Part shown: positions 1 to 6,927 of the stretch, one piece after another
Layout of the letters: each line of letters opens with the position of its first letter
How positions within the stretch are numbered: the stretch's first letter is position 1
Assembly (NCBI GenBank): GCA_016296485.1
Contig: JAEDJF010000011.1
Span: 1-24,198 of the forward strand
Source: Oscillospiraceae bacterium
GTDB taxonomy: Bacteria > Bacillota > Clostridia > Oscillospirales > Ruminococcaceae
Direction: 5' to 3'
DNA length: 24,198 bases
Translations under genes and position numbers: made by a program
The notes under the pieces: generated by a model
Told to the model about the DNA's origin: nothing
The model's database searches: none
What the model saw: only the letters and a program-made list of their open reading frames with translations

Positions 1-1142
1 AGCCCTCCGACGATTTTATAGGGAACGCCCGCCCGAAGGAGCGCGTGCTCAATGCTGTTGGACTGGGCGTGCATACGGTAGAGCACGGCGAAATCGCTGT
101 ATTTTTGTCCTGCGCTTATTCCGTCGAGGACCGTATTGGCAATAAAGGAGGATTCCGCCTCCTCGTTTTCGCAGCGGCGGACGGTTATTTTGCTGCCGTC
201 GCCGTTGGCGGTCCAAAGGCTTTTGCCCTTTCGCTCGGCGTTGTGCTCAATGACTTTATTGGCTGCGGAAAGGATATTCTGGGTCGAGCGGTAGTTTTGC
301 TCAAGGCGGACGACTTTAGCCCCCGGGAACTGGCGCTCAAAGGAAAGAATATTTTCAATCGTCGCTCCCCGGAATTTATATATGGACTGGTCGTCGTCGC
401 CCACGACGCAGAGGTTCTTGTTCTTTGCCGCGAGCATTGCCACAAGCATATACTGGACGTGGTTCGTGTCCTGATATTCATCGACCATTATATATTTCCA
501 GCGGTCCTGGTAATATTCGAGGGTTTCGGGAGAGGCTTTGAAAAGCCTTACGGTTTCGCAAAGGAGGTCGTCAAAGTCGAGAGCTCCCGCTTCGTGAAGC
601 TCCTTTTGATAGGCGGCGTAAACCTTTGCGGTCACTTTAAGGCGGTAATCGCCGGTTCTTTCGGAACTATCCAAAACGTCCTGCGGCGATTCAAGGCGCT
701 CCTTTGCGTGGCTTATGGCGCCGGCAAGAGGCTTCGGAGGGAACTGCTTCTCGTCCATTCCGAGGGATTTAAGGCATTTTTTGACTACGCGAAGGCTGTC
801 GTCAGCGTCATATATGGTGAAGCTCCTCGGAATATCTATTTTTTCCGCGTCCCGGCGAAGAATCCTTACGCACATACTGTGGAAAGTCGAGGCGAAAACG
901 TCCGCAGCTTCCGCGCCGAGCTTCGTGACAAGGCGGTTTTTAAGCTCGTCCGCCGCCTTATTCGTAAAAGTTATGGCAAGAATATTCCAGGGGCGGACGC
1001 CGCTCTCGATGAGCTTTGCGACCCTCGCTATCAAAACGGTTGTTTTTCCCGAGCCCGCGCCGGCAAGAACAAGAAGCGGACCGTCCTTATGTAAAACAGC
1101 GTCGAGCTGGCGGTTATTAAGAGTTTCGTAGGAAAAGGACAT
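1..1142 (-). CDS. pcrA: ATP-dependent DNA helicase PcrA/UvrD, N-terminal part (3' end outside window)
   Basis: This is the first 380 codons of a superfamily 1A DNA helicase, which unwinds DNA 3' to 5' in nucleotide excision repair, mismatch repair and clearing of replication blocks. Motifs read in order: Walker A GAGSGKT at residues 28-34, motif Ia ITFTNKAADEL, motif Ib STFHSMCVRILRR, Walker B VDEYQD near residues 220-225, motif III VGDDDQSIYKFRGA and motif IV LEQNYRST. The order and spacing fit PcrA/UvrD; domain 1A, 1B and part of 2A are inside the window. The ATG at 1142 is chosen because GGAGG sits 6-10 bases upstream (1149-1153). The reading frame is open to the window edge, so the C-terminus is unseen. 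In Firmicutes this family is usually PcrA. A UvrD/Rep-like paralogue cannot be excluded without the C-terminal Tudor-like region. Confidence 0.95.
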   Translation of the reverse strand, partial: MSFSYETLNNRQLDAVLHKDGPLLVLAGAGSGKTTVLIARVAKLIESGVRPWNILAITFTNKAADELKNRLVTKLGAEAADVFASTFHSMCVRILRRDAEKIDIPRSFTIYDADDSLRVVKKCLKSLGMDEKQFPPKPLAGAISHAKERLESPQDVLDSSERTGDYRLKVTAKVYAAYQKELHEAGALDFDDLLCETVRLFKASPETLEYYQDRWKYIMVDEYQDTNHVQYMLVAMLAAKNKNLCVVGDDDQSIYKFRGATIENILSFERQFPGAKVVRLEQNYRSTQNILSAANKVIEHNAERKGKSLWTANGDGSKITVRRCENEEAESSFIANTVLDGISAGQKYSDFAVLYRMHAQSNSIEHALLRAGVPYKIVGG

Positions 1143-1181
1143 CTCTTACCTCCGGTTATAATTACAATAAACTAATTATAT

Positions 1182-1210
1182 ATTTTATCATACAATAAAG
1201 TTTACTGCAA
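1182..1210 (-). promoter_or_regulatory. Probable sigma-A promoter of pcrA
   Basis: On the minus strand TTGCAG (1205-1210) is followed by exactly 17 bases and then TAAAAT (1182-1187). TG stands one base before the -10, so this is also an extended -10 element. It would give a leader of about 35 bases before the pcrA ATG. Confidence 0.55.
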
Positions 1211-1251
1211 TAAAAAGCGCGCTTTTTAACAATTTACTAATATATTTTACA

Positions 1252-1286
1252 GCAAAAAAATCCGATGCGGCGCACCGGATTTTTTC
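1252..1286 (-). terminator. Rho-independent terminator after maf
   Basis: Arms 1259-1268 and 1272-1281 form a 10-bp stem with one G-T pair and a three-base loop. A run of T on the minus strand (1254-1260) follows it. It lies just downstream of the maf stop codon. Confidence 0.8.
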
Positions 1287-1289
1287 CGT

Positions 1290-1841
1290 TTATTTCACAA
1301 GTCCGAGGAATCTTGCCGTTTCGGCGACGGGAAAACCCATCACGTTAAAATAGTCGCCCACTATCCCTTTTACAAGGACGGAGCCTTTGCCCTGAATACC
1401 GTACGCCCCTGCCTTGTCCATGGGCTCAAGGGTTGCGACATAGTTTTCTATCGTCTCGTCGGAGAGCTCGTAAAACTCCACCTCGGTCTTTTGGACAAAG
1501 GAGCGGACGGAGCCGTTTTCGGCAACGGCGACGCCGGTATAGACAAAATGCTTTCTTCCGGAAAGCCTTCTGAGCATCGCCCGGGCGTCGGCAGCGTCCT
1601 TCGGCTTTCCGAAAATTTCGCCGTCAAGGACGACGACGGTGTCCGACCCGATTACGGTATCGCCCGGGCGGAGCGCCGCCACGGCGAGGGCTTTTTGCTC
1701 CGCAAGGAGGACGGGCACCCTTTCGGCGGGCGTACCCTCGGGAACGAACTCCTCGCAGCCGGAGACGACGCAGTCGTACTCAGGCAAAATAAGGCTCAAA
1801 AGCTCCCTCCTTCTCGGGGAGCCGGAGGCAAGAACGTACAT
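1290..1841 (-). CDS. maf: Maf-family nucleoside triphosphate pyrophosphatase
   Basis: The 183-aa product is a Maf/YhdE/YceF-type enzyme. This family hydrolyses dTTP, UTP and modified nucleotides to the monophosphate and is linked to division arrest and nucleotide-pool cleaning. Visible family motifs are the N-terminal LASGSPRRRELL (residues 4-15), GSDTVV in the middle, GKPKD, the RRLSGR segment, and the C-terminal GAYGIQGKG. The length is normal for the family. GAGG lies 7 bases before the ATG. It starts 18 bases after the aminotransferase stop (1860) with no terminator between them, so the two genes are probably one operon. Whether its preferred substrate is dTTP/UTP or m7GTP cannot be told from this reading. 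Confidence 0.93.
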   Translation of the reverse strand: MYVLASGSPRRRELLSLILPEYDCVVSGCEEFVPEGTPAERVPVLLAEQKALAVAALRPGDTVIGSDTVVVLDGEIFGKPKDAADARAMLRRLSGRKHFVYTGVAVAENGSVRSFVQKTEVEFYELSDETIENYVATLEPMDKAGAYGIQGKGSVLVKGIVGDYFNVMGFPVAETARFLGLVK

Positions 1842-1859
1842 TTTAAAACCTCGCTTTTA

Positions 1860-3152
1860 TTATTTTTCAGAGAGCAGCTTTTCCGCCGCCGCAAGCCTTG
1901 CGGCTATTGAGAAAAGCTCCATAGCGACGGGAAGTTCCGCCGCCGGGGCAAAGGTCGGCGCGATTCGAAGGACGCTGTCCTCCGGGTCCTTTCCGTAGGG
2001 ATAGACGGAACCGGCGCCGGTAAGGGTGAGTCCCGCCTCCTTACAAAGGGCGACGGTGCGCTTCGCGGTTCCGGGAAGAAGCTCCGCAGAGACGAAGTAG
2101 CCGCCCTTTGGGCTGTTCCAACGGGCTATTCCGGTTTCGCCGAGCTCGGCTTTGAGCACGGCGAGCACCGTCTCGAATTTCGGGCGGATTATCTCAGCCT
2201 GTTTTCTCATATGTTTGAGCACGCCGTCAAGGTCTTTAAAGAAAAGGACGTGGCGCATCTGGTTTATCTTGTCCGGACCGATGTTCTGGAAAGAGAGCAT
2301 GCGCTTAAAGTCGGCGGTATTTTCAGCCGAGGAAGCGACGGCGGCAAGACCCGCCGTTGGGAAAGTTATCTTGCTGGTGCTTCCGAGCATATAGACCATA
2401 TTTCCCTTTCCGTTCTCCTTCGCAAGGCGGAGGAGGGACGGGACGTAGTCCTTTTCTCCGTCGGGATAGAGGTCGTGGACAACGTAGGCGTTATCCCAGA
2501 AAATACGGAAATCGGGCGCCGCGGGCGAAAGGTTCGCGAAGCGCTTCACAACCTCCTCCGAAAAGGATATTCCCTGGGGATTTGAATATTTCGGGACGCA
2601 GATTATTCCCTTTACAGAGGGGTCGGCGATAAGGCGCTCCACCTCGTCCATATCCGGTCCGTCGGCGTTCATTTTCACAATCACAAGCTCAAAGCCGAAG
2701 AGCTCGCCGACGGCAAAATGGCGGTCGTAGCCCGGCGCGGGACAAAGGAGCTTGCGGTTTTTGTCCTCGCCCCAGGGGCGCTCCGAGCCGGGCACGCCGT
2801 GGCAGACGGCGTGGGCGATGAGGTCATAGAAAAGGTTGAGGGAGCTGTTGCCTGTGACTATCACCTCGTCAGGGTCGGCGTCGAGAATCTCCGCGAAAAG
2901 GCGGCGGCACTCCGGAATTCCGTCAACAACGCCGTAGTTTCTGATGTCGAAGCCGTTTTCGCACTTAAAATTCTCCGTTTTGCTGTTTACAAGGTCGAGC
3001 ATCGGCGCGGAAAGCGCAAGCTGCTCCGGGCAGGGCTTGCCCCGGGAGATGTCGAGCTTAAGCCCCAGCGCCTTTTTTTCGCTGTATCGTTTTTCAAGGA
3101 GCTCTTTTTCGGAAAGGAGCTCCTCCTTCGTCATTTCACAATATTTTTTCAC
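1860..3152 (-). CDS. Aspartate aminotransferase, type Ic (MocR-like fold-type I PLP enzyme)
   Basis: This 430-aa PLP-dependent aminotransferase probably interconverts aspartate/2-oxoglutarate and oxaloacetate/glutamate. The sequence matches the subfamily often annotated 'aspartate aminotransferase type Ic' (Aminotran_MocR, PF12897): DISRGKPCPEQL near the N-terminus, NYGVVDGIPECRRLF, PGYDRHF, VPKYSNPQG, FWDNAYVVHDLY, then the Schiff-base lysine in GSTSKITFPTAGLAA and the C-terminal LRIAPTF arginine. The start is set at the GTG at 3152 because AAGGGG lies 9 bases upstream. A TTG at 3173 would overlap that ribosome-binding site, and the ATG at 3134 has none. maf follows in the same operon. The fold and PLP lysine are clear; the exact substrate is inferred from the family. 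Confidence 0.88.
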   Translation of the reverse strand: MKKYCEMTKEELLSEKELLEKRYSEKKALGLKLDISRGKPCPEQLALSAPMLDLVNSKTENFKCENGFDIRNYGVVDGIPECRRLFAEILDADPDEVIVTGNSSLNLFYDLIAHAVCHGVPGSERPWGEDKNRKLLCPAPGYDRHFAVGELFGFELVIVKMNADGPDMDEVERLIADPSVKGIICVPKYSNPQGISFSEEVVKRFANLSPAAPDFRIFWDNAYVVHDLYPDGEKDYVPSLLRLAKENGKGNMVYMLGSTSKITFPTAGLAAVASSAENTADFKRMLSFQNIGPDKINQMRHVLFFKDLDGVLKHMRKQAEIIRPKFETVLAVLKAELGETGIARWNSPKGGYFVSAELLPGTAKRTVALCKEAGLTLTGAGSVYPYGKDPEDSVLRIAPTFAPAAELPVAMELFSIAARLAAAEKLLSEK

Positions 3153-3189
3153 TTTAATACACCCCTTTGCCAAAATGTTCTTTACAGGT

Positions 3190-3218
3190 CTTATATTCTA
3201 CCCGTTTAAAAAAATCAA
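3190..3218 (-). promoter_or_regulatory. Probable promoter of the aminotransferase-maf operon, inside the asnS terminator tail
   Basis: On the minus strand TTGATT (3213-3218) and TATAAG (3190-3195) are separated by 17 bases. The -35 hexamer overlaps the T-tract of the asnS terminator, so transcription of one unit stops where the next one starts. Confidence 0.5.
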
Positions 3219-3247
3219 AAAAGCTGCCGGAAAAATATTCCGGCAGC
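3213..3247 (-). terminator. Rho-independent terminator after asnS
   Basis: GCTGCCGGAA (3223-3232) pairs perfectly with TTCCGGCAGC (3238-3247) around a 5-base loop. Six T residues follow on the minus strand (3217-3222). It lies 8 bases past the asnS stop codon. Confidence 0.9.
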
Positions 3248-3254
3248 AGGGTTT

Positions 3255-4649
3255 TCAGAATTCGGCGGAGCCGGTAGTTCTCGGGAAAGGAAGCACGTCG
3301 CGAATATTCTGAATCCCGGTGAGGTACATAATAATGCGCTCGAAGCCGAGACCGTAGCCCGCGTGCCTGCAGCCGCCGTAACGGCGAAGGTCGAGATACC
3401 AGCTGTAATCCTCCTCCTTGAGCCCAAGCTCGTTTATGCGGTCAAGAAGCACGTCAAGGCGCTCCTCACGCTGGCTTCCGCCGACGATTTCGCCAACGCC
3501 GGGAACAAGAAGGTCCGCCGCAGCGACAGTCTTTCCGTCGTCGTTCTGGCGCATATAGAAGGCTTTTATCTCCTTCGGATAGTTGGTAACGAAGATAGGC
3601 GCTTTATAGACCTCCTCGGTGAGGTAACGCTCGTGCTCGGTCTGGAGGTCGCAGCCCCAGTACACAGGGTACTCGAAGCGGTCCTTGACCTTGCTGAGCA
3701 TCTCGACGGCGTCGGTATAGTCCACCCTCGGGAAATCAGCCTTTATGATGCTTTCAAGGCGCTCAATAAGACCTTTGTCATAGAAATCGTTAAAGAACTG
3801 CATCTCTCTCGGGCAGTTGTCGAGCACATAGCGGAAGATATATTTTATCATATCCTCGGAGAGCTGCATCTCGTCCTCAAGGTCAGCAAAGGCAATCTCC
3901 GGCTCAATCATCCAGAACTCGGCGGCGTGGCGCTGGGTATAGGATTTTTCGGCGCGGAAGGTCGGACCGAAGGTGTAGATATTGCTGAAAGCCATTGCCA
4001 TAGCTTCGCCCTCAAGCTGACCGGAAACGGTAAGTCCGGTGGCTTTTCCGAAAAAGTCCTGGCTGAAATCGATGGTGCCGTCCTCTTTTCTCGGCGGGTT
4101 CTCCGGGTCAAGGGTCGTTACGCGGAACATTTCGCCCGCACCCTCGCAGTCGGAACCGGTGATAAGTGGGGTATGAACGTAAACGAAGCCCCTGCTCTGG
4201 AAAAACTGGTGGATAGCGAAGGCGGCGGCGCTTCTTACGCGGAAAGCCGCAGAGAAGGTGTTCGTTCTCGGACGAAGGTGGGCGATGGTGCGAAGGTACT
4301 CAAGGCTGTGGCGCTTTTTCTGAAGCGGATAGTCCGGGGTGGATTCGCCCTCGACCTCGATTTCGTCGGCGTGAATCTCAAAGGGCTGCTTCGCGTCGGG
4401 GGTGAGGATAATTCTTCCGGTCACGGAAACGGCGGAGCCCACGTTGAGCTTAGTGATCTCCTTGAAATTATTGACGTTATTTTCCTCGTAAACGACCTGG
4501 ATATTGGAGAAGCAGGTACCGTCGTTAAGTTCAATAAAGCCAACAGATTTGGAGTTGCGGGAAGTCCTCAGCCAGCCGCAGATTTTTACGGGCTGCTCGG
4601 TGAAAGCTTCCGGGGAGGCAAAAATGAGCCTCAGCTCCGTTCTTTTCAT
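3255..4649 (-). CDS. asnS: Asparaginyl-tRNA synthetase
   Basis: The 464-aa class IIb enzyme charges tRNA-Asn with asparagine using ATP. An N-terminal OB-fold anticodon domain (about residues 15-105, with the CGWLRTSRNSKSVGFIELNDG region) precedes the catalytic core. Motif 2 is seen as FRAEKSYTQRHAAEFWMIEPE-like sequence, and motif 3 as GYGLGFERIIMYL close to the C-terminus. The insert and DLLVPGVGEIVGGSQREER are typical of AsnRS rather than AspRS. The ATG at 4649 is preferred because GAGGTG ends 6 bases before it; the upstream GTG at 4658 is part of that ribosome-binding site. The gene has its own promoter and terminator and appears to be a single-gene unit. The leader is short, with no room for a T-box. 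Confidence 0.96.
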   Translation of the reverse strand: MKRTELRLIFASPEAFTEQPVKICGWLRTSRNSKSVGFIELNDGTCFSNIQVVYEENNVNNFKEITKLNVGSAVSVTGRIILTPDAKQPFEIHADEIEVEGESTPDYPLQKKRHSLEYLRTIAHLRPRTNTFSAAFRVRSAAAFAIHQFFQSRGFVYVHTPLITGSDCEGAGEMFRVTTLDPENPPRKEDGTIDFSQDFFGKATGLTVSGQLEGEAMAMAFSNIYTFGPTFRAEKSYTQRHAAEFWMIEPEIAFADLEDEMQLSEDMIKYIFRYVLDNCPREMQFFNDFYDKGLIERLESIIKADFPRVDYTDAVEMLSKVKDRFEYPVYWGCDLQTEHERYLTEEVYKAPIFVTNYPKEIKAFYMRQNDDGKTVAAADLLVPGVGEIVGGSQREERLDVLLDRINELGLKEEDYSWYLDLRRYGGCRHAGYGLGFERIIMYLTGIQNIRDVLPFPRTTGSAEF

Positions 4650-4684
4650 TTTGATCACCTCATATAAAAATAATGTTACAGTTT

Positions 4685-4713
4685 AATATATCATACCGCC
4701 CTGATTTTTGCAA
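4685..4713 (-). promoter_or_regulatory. Probable promoter of asnS
   Basis: Minus-strand TTGCAA (4708-4713), 17 bases, then TATATT (4685-4690). The transcript would start near 4678, giving a leader of about 30 bases. Confidence 0.6.
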
Positions 4714-4749
4714 GAGCGGTTTTAATAAAATTGCAAAGGCGGCGCCCCG

Positions 4750-5280
4750 TTATAGTTTTATCCAATATCTTTTTATTCTTTCGCCGTCCGCTTCCACTTC
4801 TTTTTCAAAAACTCCGCCGTTTGCAAGAATCGTTTTTTCGCTGGCGGCGTTTTCGCTGTTACAGGTTATCATCACTCTTTCGAGCCCCCGCTCCCGGCAT
4901 TTTTCAAGGTCGAGGCGAAGCATCTCCTTTGCGTAGCCCTTTCGCCTTTCGCTCGGGCGGACGGAATAGCCGATATGACCGCCCCAAAGACCCAGAACCG
5001 GGTGGTCGATGTGGTGGCGAAGGTCGATCATCCCGACCACTTTTCCGTCCTCCTTCCGCACCGCCATATAGACGGTGGACGGGACGCGCCCCCCGGGGCA
5101 GGTTTCGGGGTTTTCCATAATCTCGAGATATTCTATCCAGTCCCCCACCGATTCGTAATTTTGCAGAGCGCTACAGCCGGCGAATTTATCCCTATCGCCG
5201 CTTTCGGCTATCTCAAGGCGGAAAGCGGTTATTTCGTCGGCGTATTTCAAAGAGGGTTTTTCAAGAAAGATTTTCTCCAC
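4750..5280 (-). CDS. GNAT-family acetyltransferase (COG3981-like)
   Basis: The 176-aa product is a GCN5-related N-acetyltransferase of unknown substrate. Motif A, which binds the acetyl-CoA pyrophosphate, is seen as GYSVRPSERRKGYAKEML, with the R-x-x-G-x-A core in the second half. Before it the strand VGMIDLRHHIDHPVLGLWGGHIGYSV is characteristic of the COG3981 'predicted acetyltransferase' group. After it, VMITCNSENAASEKTILANGG is the usual beta-alpha segment. GTG at 5280 is chosen as start because AAAGGAGG ends 9 bases upstream; the ATG at 5310 would put that ribosome-binding site inside the gene. No obvious T-tailed terminator follows, so some read-through toward asnS is possible. Confidence 0.8.
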   Translation of the reverse strand: MEKIFLEKPSLKYADEITAFRLEIAESGDRDKFAGCSALQNYESVGDWIEYLEIMENPETCPGGRVPSTVYMAVRKEDGKVVGMIDLRHHIDHPVLGLWGGHIGYSVRPSERRKGYAKEMLRLDLEKCRERGLERVMITCNSENAASEKTILANGGVFEKEVEADGERIKRYWIKL

Positions 5281-5304
5281 AGTTTTCGTCCTCCTTTTAA
5301 ATAA

Positions 5305-5340
5305 TAGCATAAGCGGCGCGGCAGGAGCCGCGCCGCAGTC
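5305..5340 (-). terminator. GC-rich hairpin after dut, possible terminator
   Basis: GCGGCGCGGC (5313-5322) pairs perfectly with GCCGCGCCGC (5327-5336) around AGGA. It sits 10 bases past the dut stop. The minus-strand tail (TTATGCTATTATTT) is only loosely T-rich, so termination may be partial. Confidence 0.5.
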
Positions 5341-5345
5341 TATTT

Positions 5346-5786
5346 TTATTTTCCCGTTGAGCCGAAGCCGCCCGCTCCCCGGTCAGTTTCGGAAAGCTCC
5401 TCAACTTCGATGTATTTAGCCATCAAAACGGGGATTATAGCCATCTGGGCGACGCGGTCGCCGGGTCTTACGGTGTAGCTTTCGCCGGAATGGTTATAGA
5501 GCCCGACGCAGACTTCGCCCCGGTAGTCGGAGTCGATAACTCCGACGCAGTTCGAGGGCACGATTCCGTGCTTTATTCCAAGACCGCTCCTTGCGAAGAT
5601 AAAGGCGCCGAAACCCTCGGGCACCGCTACGGCAATCCCGGTGGGAATTGTGACGCTCTCCCCCGGAGCAAGGGTCACGGGCTCGTCAATACAGGCGCAA
5701 ATGTCCGCGGCGGCGGAGCCGGCAGTTGCCATTTTCGGAATTACCGCGTTTTCACGCAGTTTTTTAACAGAAATATTACACTCCAT
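5346..5786 (-). CDS. dut: dUTP diphosphatase (trimeric dUTPase)
   Basis: This 146-aa enzyme hydrolyses dUTP to dUMP and pyrophosphate, keeping uracil out of DNA and supplying dUMP for thymidylate. All five dUTPase motifs are present in order: AGSAADICA (I), FARSGLGIKHGI (II), GVIDSDYRGEV with the catalytic Asp and Tyr (III), PGDRVAQMAIIPV (IV) and the C-terminal arm RGAGGFGSTGK (V). The frame is open further upstream to 5966, but that stretch overlaps zapA in another frame. The true start is the ATG at 5786, inside the last four codons of zapA (11-bp overlap). No strong ribosome-binding site is seen at a normal distance, which fits translational coupling to zapA. Confidence 0.94.
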   Translation of the reverse strand: MECNISVKKLRENAVIPKMATAGSAAADICACIDEPVTLAPGESVTIPTGIAVAVPEGFGAFIFARSGLGIKHGIVPSNCVGVIDSDYRGEVCVGLYNHSGESYTVRPGDRVAQMAIIPVLMAKYIEVEELSETDRGAGGFGSTGK

Positions 5787-6126
5787 TGCGTTTTTTAAGC
5801 TCGTTGAGCTCCCTTTCAAGTCTGTCTGCCCGGCGGTTCGCCTCGTCAACCTCCATTCTCGCTCTTGCGGTATCGCCGAGATACTCCTTAAGCTGGGAAC
5901 GGATGTGGTCGCTGTTGGCGCTCTCTTTTTTATATTCGCTGAGATAGGAAATTGCGCAGAGAACAAGGGCGTCGTTCATAGAAAGGGCGGGGTTTCTTGC
6001 GCTGAGGCTGTTTATATCGTCGGTTATTTCGGCGGCAAGGTCGCGGACGTAGCCCTCCTGCTCGGTTGTGGTCACGGTATAGCTTGCGCCGGCAATTTCA
6101 AGTTTTATTTTTCTTGCTTCTTCCAT
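5776..6126 (-). CDS. zapA: Cell division protein ZapA
   Basis: The 116-aa protein has the ZapA layout: a short N-terminal globular head (KIKLEIAGASYTVTTTEQEGYVRDLAAEI, about residues 6-35), a DALVLCAISYLSEY helix and a long C-terminal coiled coil rich in Glu, Arg and Leu (about residues 70-113). ZapA binds and cross-links FtsZ filaments in the division ring. The ATG at 6126 is chosen because GGGGAGG ends 8 bases upstream; the upstream ATG at 6150 lacks this. It is the first gene of a two-gene unit with dut. Confidence rests on layout and key segments, since ZapA proteins are short and diverse. Confidence 0.88.
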   Translation of the reverse strand: MEEARKIKLEIAGASYTVTTTEQEGYVRDLAAEITDDINSLSARNPALSMNDALVLCAISYLSEYKKESANSDHIRSQLKEYLGDTARARMEVDEANRRADRLERELNELKKRNGV

Positions 6127-6164
6127 TTTTCTTCCTCCCCTGAAAGGCAAAGCGTTATGAAAAT

Positions 6165-6193
6165 ATTATACAGCTTTTCTTTTCTTCTGGCAA
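6165..6193 (-). promoter_or_regulatory. Probable promoter of zapA-dut
   Basis: Minus-strand TTGCCA (6188-6193), 17 bases, then a consensus TATAAT (6165-6170). This is one of the best promoter matches in the window, and gives a leader of about 30 bases before zapA. Confidence 0.7.
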
Positions 6194-6248
6194 TGATTTC
6201 GAGCACGGAATTTTTAAGCTTTTTTCGTTTTTTAAACGCTTTTTTGCT

Positions 6249-6277
6249 TTGAAATTCATATTATGGTACTGAATTAA
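6249..6277 (+). promoter_or_regulatory. Tentative promoter of the amidase gene
   Basis: TTGAAA (6249-6254), 17 bases, then AATTAA (6272-6277), a weak -10. The AT-rich stretch also holds TATTAT (6259-6264) without a matching -35. The promoter is likely here, but the exact site is uncertain. Confidence 0.25.
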
Positions 6278-6295
6278 TTTTTTGGAGGAATTGCT

Positions 6296-6901
6296 ATGAT
6301 TTTATACGATATTCCTTATAACCGACAGCTTGCGGTGGACTATGCCGACCGATGGGCGTACTTCCGCAACCCGGCGTTTTACGACTTCAGCGCCATCGGC
6401 GGCGACTGCACCTCCTTCGCCAGCCAGTGCATTCTCGCCGGGGGCGGAGTTATGAACTTTACGCCTACCTTCGGCTGGTATTACATCAGCCTTAACGACC
6501 GTGCTCCCGCCTGGACAGGGGTGAAATTTCTCTTTAACTTCCTCGTCAACAACACCGGGGTCGGTCCCTATGGGCATGAAGTGGATATTTCCGAAATAAT
6601 GCCCGGGGACATCTGTCAGCTTATCATCGACGAGGAAGATTGGCAGCACACGCCCGTTATCGTCTCCATTGACGGGGACGTGGCAAATTACGACACGGTC
6701 CACGTCGCGGCGCACTCCTATGACTGCAACTGCCGCCCGCTCTCGAGCTACGCCATCACCGAAGCGAGATTCATACATATTGACGGGGTGCGCTCGATGC
6801 TTCCCATCGAGCCTATGGAACCCATTGAACCGATGCCGCCAGCGGCGCCCGTTGAGCGAGCGGAGCCGGAAATTCCGCCGGAGGAGGAAATTACGGAATA
6901 A
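6296..6901 (+). CDS. Amidase-domain (Amidase_6-like, papain-fold) protein with Pro/Glu-rich tail
   Basis: The 201-aa protein resembles the putative amidase domain PF12671, common in Clostridia. Visible parts are the N-terminal YNRQLAVDYADRWAYFRNPAFYDF, the nucleophile segment GGDCTSFASQC (candidate Cys38), QHTPVIVS (candidate catalytic His118) and VHVAAHSYDCN (His136/His140). The last 30 or so residues are low-complexity Pro, Glu and Met repeats (PIEPMEPIEPMPP). No signal peptide or membrane segment is visible, so it is either cytoplasmic or exported in a non-classical way. GGAGG lies 8 bases before the ATG. It is a single-gene unit on the plus strand, between a divergent zapA and a convergent sdpI. 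Substrate unknown; peptidoglycan or another amide is an inference from the family. Confidence 0.8.
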   Translation: MILYDIPYNRQLAVDYADRWAYFRNPAFYDFSAIGGDCTSFASQCILAGGGVMNFTPTFGWYYISLNDRAPAWTGVKFLFNFLVNNTGVGPYGHEVDISEIMPGDICQLIIDEEDWQHTPVIVSIDGDVANYDTVHVAAHSYDCNCRPLSSYAITEARFIHIDGVRSMLPIEPMEPIEPMPPAAPVERAEPEIPPEEEITE

Positions 6902-6927
6902 AAAAGGCGGCTGTGGGCCGCCTTTTT
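6901..6927. terminator. Bidirectional terminator between the amidase gene and sdpI
   Basis: GGCGGC (6906-6911) and GCCGCC (6917-6922) flank a 5-base loop. Five A residues precede the stem and five T residues follow it, so it works in either direction. It sits between two convergent genes and touches both stop codons. Confidence 0.85.

Noticed and set aside
45..1094. Long plus-strand frame over pcrA
   Set aside because: It is the antisense shadow of a clear helicase gene with all motifs on the minus strand; it has no ribosome-binding site or family features.
1211..1228. Perfect palindrome AAAAAGCGCGCTTTTT between pcrA and maf
   Set aside because: It has no loop and lies just upstream of the pcrA -35, beyond the maf terminator. 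It could be an operator, but nothing else supports it.
4650..4750. T-box leader for asnS, and likewise for glyQS (18148-18190)
   Set aside because: Both leaders are only about 30-40 bases, with no specifier hairpin, T-box sequence or antiterminator.
5787..5966. 60-residue N-terminal extension of dUTPase
   Set aside because: It overlaps zapA in another frame and has no family similarity. The ATG at 5786 gives a normal-length dUTPase.
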